A program made the position numbers and the translations under genes. The notes beneath the pieces were generated by a model. It was not told the origin of the DNA. It did not search any database and was given only the letters and a program-made list of their open reading frames with translations. A stretch of DNA of 6,295 bases from an uncultured Eubacteriales bacterium (GTDB lineage: Bacteria > Bacillota > Clostridia > Oscillospirales > Acutalibacteraceae): positions 1-6,295 of the forward strand of contig CAKUYF010000056.1 of NCBI GenBank assembly GCA_934702115.1, in the 5' to 3' direction. Below, in pieces: positions 5,124-6,295 of the stretch (its first letter is position 1; the number at the start of each line of letters is the position of its first letter).

Positions 5124-5306
5124 GTGGAATCACACTTAAATTATAAATATTGTGGATATGAAATTCAAAGCAATCCCTATGAATACTGTGTGGGATGCAA
5201 TAGCCCGATAATGCAAAATGAAGAAGTGTGGGAAATAAAAAATTTATGCTATTGTGAACACTGCATGTTAGAACTTGAAAACAAAAATAGAAGCCTACAA
5301 CCATAA
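5124..5306 (+). CDS. Small six-cysteine protein, probable zinc finger (60 aa)
   Basis: I do not recognise a named family. Cysteines stand at 10, 22, 25, 42, 44 and 47. C22-x2-C25 and C44-x2-C47 form two knuckles 18 residues apart (YCVGCNSPI and CYCEHC), the spacing of a zinc-ribbon or LIM-like single-zinc site. This suggests a structural zinc and a nucleic-acid or protein-binding role. It has no signal peptide or membrane segment. GTG at 5124 is preceded by AAGGAG (5107-5112) at 11 bases, rather long; an in-frame ATA six bases earlier would have better spacing but is a rare start. It is the first gene of the rightward operon, behind the strong promoter at 4995-5023. Small zinc proteins of this kind are common early genes of phages and integrative elements. 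A 7-bp hairpin overlaps its stop. Confidence 0.75.
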   Translation: MESHLNYKYCGYEIQSNPYEYCVGCNSPIMQNEEVWEIKNLCYCEHCMLELENKNRSLQP

Positions 5307-5315
5307 GACTTCTAT
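5287..5315 (+). other. Small hairpin over the stop codon of the zinc-protein gene
   Basis: ATAGAAG (5287-5293) pairs with CTTCTAT (5309-5315) around a 15-base loop that contains the TAA stop. No T-tract follows, so it is more likely an mRNA stabiliser or processing signal than a terminator. It may also be chance. Confidence 0.3.
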
Positions 5316-5387
5316 CAACAACATTTTAATTATACCAGAAAAGGCTAGAAAAATCAATTAATTTTTTAAAAGAAAGGATATTTGAAA

Positions 5388-5897
5388 TTGGAAACACTTT
5401 ATAATATTACAAATGAATATCTTGATATTCTGAACGACTGTTACAGCGAAGAGGTTATACCTGAAGATTTATACCAAAGACTTGAACAAATCAATGAGTC
5501 ATTTAAAGATAAAGTTCAAAATACAACCTTAGTAATTAAAAGATTACAATCAGAATGTGAACTAATAAAAGAAGAAATAAACAGACTAACAAATAGAATG
5601 TATATTAAATTTAAAAATTTAAAAAACCTTGAAACATATCTAAAAAACAACATGATAGTTCTAGGAACAAACAAAATTGAGACACCTCTACATACAGTTT
5701 CAATCAGAAAAAGTATTAAGACAGAAGTTTACAACGGATTTATAGAATGGGCAAAAGAAAACAATCACGAAAACTTTATCAATGAAAAAACCACTTATAT
5801 GCCCAACAAAAAACTAATAAAAGAAGAAATTGAAAAAGGTAATTTAGAGTGCCCCTATGTTCGTCTTGTAGAAAACCAAAATTTATTAATAACCTAA
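5388..5897 (+). CDS. Siphovirus Gp157-family protein (169 aa)
   Basis: The protein matches the Siphovirus Gp157 family (Streptococcus phage Sfi11 gp157 type) in length, layout and key segments. A short N-terminal helix (TLYNITNEYLDILN) is followed by a long charged coiled coil (about 28-75), then the conserved core LKNNMIVLGTNKIETPLHTVSIRKS (roughly 85-110). An end segment contains NFINEKTTYMPNKKLIKEEIEKG and PYVRLVE. Gp157 proteins occur in phage early regions, next to recombination and single-strand-binding genes. A role in phage resistance was proposed for one member but the mechanism is unclear. TTG at 5388 is preferred because AAAGGA (5373-5378) lies nine bases upstream; the in-frame TTG at 5382 (two residues longer) has only three bases. 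It is 81 bases after the zinc-protein gene and 24 before the next gene, consistent with an operon. Confidence 0.88.
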   Translation: METLYNITNEYLDILNDCYSEEVIPEDLYQRLEQINESFKDKVQNTTLVIKRLQSECELIKEEINRLTNRMYIKFKNLKNLETYLKNNMIVLGTNKIETPLHTVSIRKSIKTEVYNGFIEWAKENNHENFINEKTTYMPNKKLIKEEIEKGNLECPYVRLVENQNLLIT

Positions 5898-5921
5898 TAC
5901 GCCAAAAAAAGAGGTATAAAA

Positions 5922-6295
5922 ATGAATAAGGAAAAAGTTTTAAATGAAACAATTAAAGAAACAAATAAAAAGCATGGAGAAAAAGTTATAAAAAAAGCTA
6001 ATCAAATTAAAGCTGAAAATGTTAAAACCCCAACTGATATGTTGGGGGGAAACAATAATTATTGTCCAAGTTTTAGAACTAGCATATCACATATAGATAC
6101 ATCTTGTCAAGTAAGAAATTTAAAAGAAGAAGAAATAGAATGTAAGGTATTAAAAGTAAAAGAAGAAGGAGTCTCCCTTTTGCTTTACAAAACTGCTAGA
6201 ACTGATGCTTTAATACTGGATGAAACATTTGGGAAAATGAACTGGCAATGCGAATACAAAGAAATTAAACAAAACTTGTATTGTGGTATATCTGT
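5922..6295 (+). CDS. Phage protein resembling Rad52-type annealases, cut by the window end
   Basis: The first 124 codons are visible and the frame is open to the window edge. ATG at 5922 has AAAAGAGG seven bases upstream. Residues 1-35 are a Lys/Glu-rich helical start; 36-60 (PTDMLGGNNNYCPSF) look flexible. The core from about 84 reads SLLLYKTARTDALILDE, then TFGKMNWQCEYKEIKQNLYC. The pattern R-x-D-x4-LDE-x2-G-x2-NW, then a strand ending in C, is what I associate with Rad52/Sak-like single-strand annealing proteins of phages (compare VLDEVFGPENW-like motifs). The neighbouring Gp157 gene supports a recombination module. The match is from memory of motifs, the C-terminal half is missing, and the protein could instead be an unassigned conserved phage family. 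Confidence 0.7.
   Translation, partial: MNKEKVLNETIKETNKKHGEKVIKKANQIKAENVKTPTDMLGGNNNYCPSFRTSISHIDTSCQVRNLKEEEIECKVLKVKEEGVSLLLYKTARTDALILDETFGKMNWQCEYKEIKQNLYCGIS

Noticed and set aside
5080..5304. 74-codon - frame opposite the zinc-protein gene
   Set aside because: The + frame has the ribosome site, the promoter and paired CxxC knuckles; the - frame is its antisense shadow.
1..6295. tRNA, rRNA, CRISPR arrays or insertion sequences
   Set aside because: I saw no cloverleaf, regularly spaced repeat-spacer array, or transposase gene in the window.

Overview
This is an AT-rich window from a low-GC Gram-positive bacterium, most likely a member of the Clostridia or Tissierellia. The evidence is the base composition, AAAGGA/AAAGGAG-type ribosome binding sites, TTGACT-17-TATAAT-type promoters, the Firmicutes-like RecD2 sequence, and phage-type genes typical of that group. 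I cannot name a genus from the sequence. The genetic code looks standard: Trp is TGG, and TGA is used as a stop.

Layout. (a) 1-2190, + strand: the end of an unrecognised small gene, then a terminator hairpin with a promoter inside it, then a RecD2-type helicase gene ending in its own terminator. The helicase has every motor motif but lacks roughly 120-130 residues that the family normally carries just before Walker A. (b) 2285-3816, - strand: a tyrosine recombinase followed by a DUF5131 (phage Gp37/Gp68) three-cysteine protein, probably one transcript, reading left. (c) 3897-4581: 685 bases with no intact gene. They hold a bidirectional terminator, nested inverted repeats, T-rich direct repeats, a degenerate 12-bp tandem repeat and what may be a decayed zinc-ribbon gene on the - strand. 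(d) 4582-6295: a divergent control region. A leftward ribbon-helix-helix (RHH) regulator faces a rightward early operon that encodes a small six-cysteine zinc-binding-type protein, a Siphovirus Gp157-family protein, and the first 124 codons of a protein resembling Rad52-type phage annealases, which runs off the window.

How it fits together. Parts b-d look like the integrase end and early control region of an integrated element (prophage or integrative element). The recombinase would insert and excise it. The RHH protein is a good candidate to control both its own promoter and the early operon, because three copies of a 19-bp sequence lie over and between the two promoters. The Gp157 and Rad52-like pair suggests a recombination/replication module. 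Whether recD2 is host chromosome flanking the element or belongs to it cannot be decided here, and I found no convincing att duplication. The most distinctive points are the shortened RecD2, the three-copy promoter/operator repeat, and the gene-poor region with nested structure and an apparent gene remnant.
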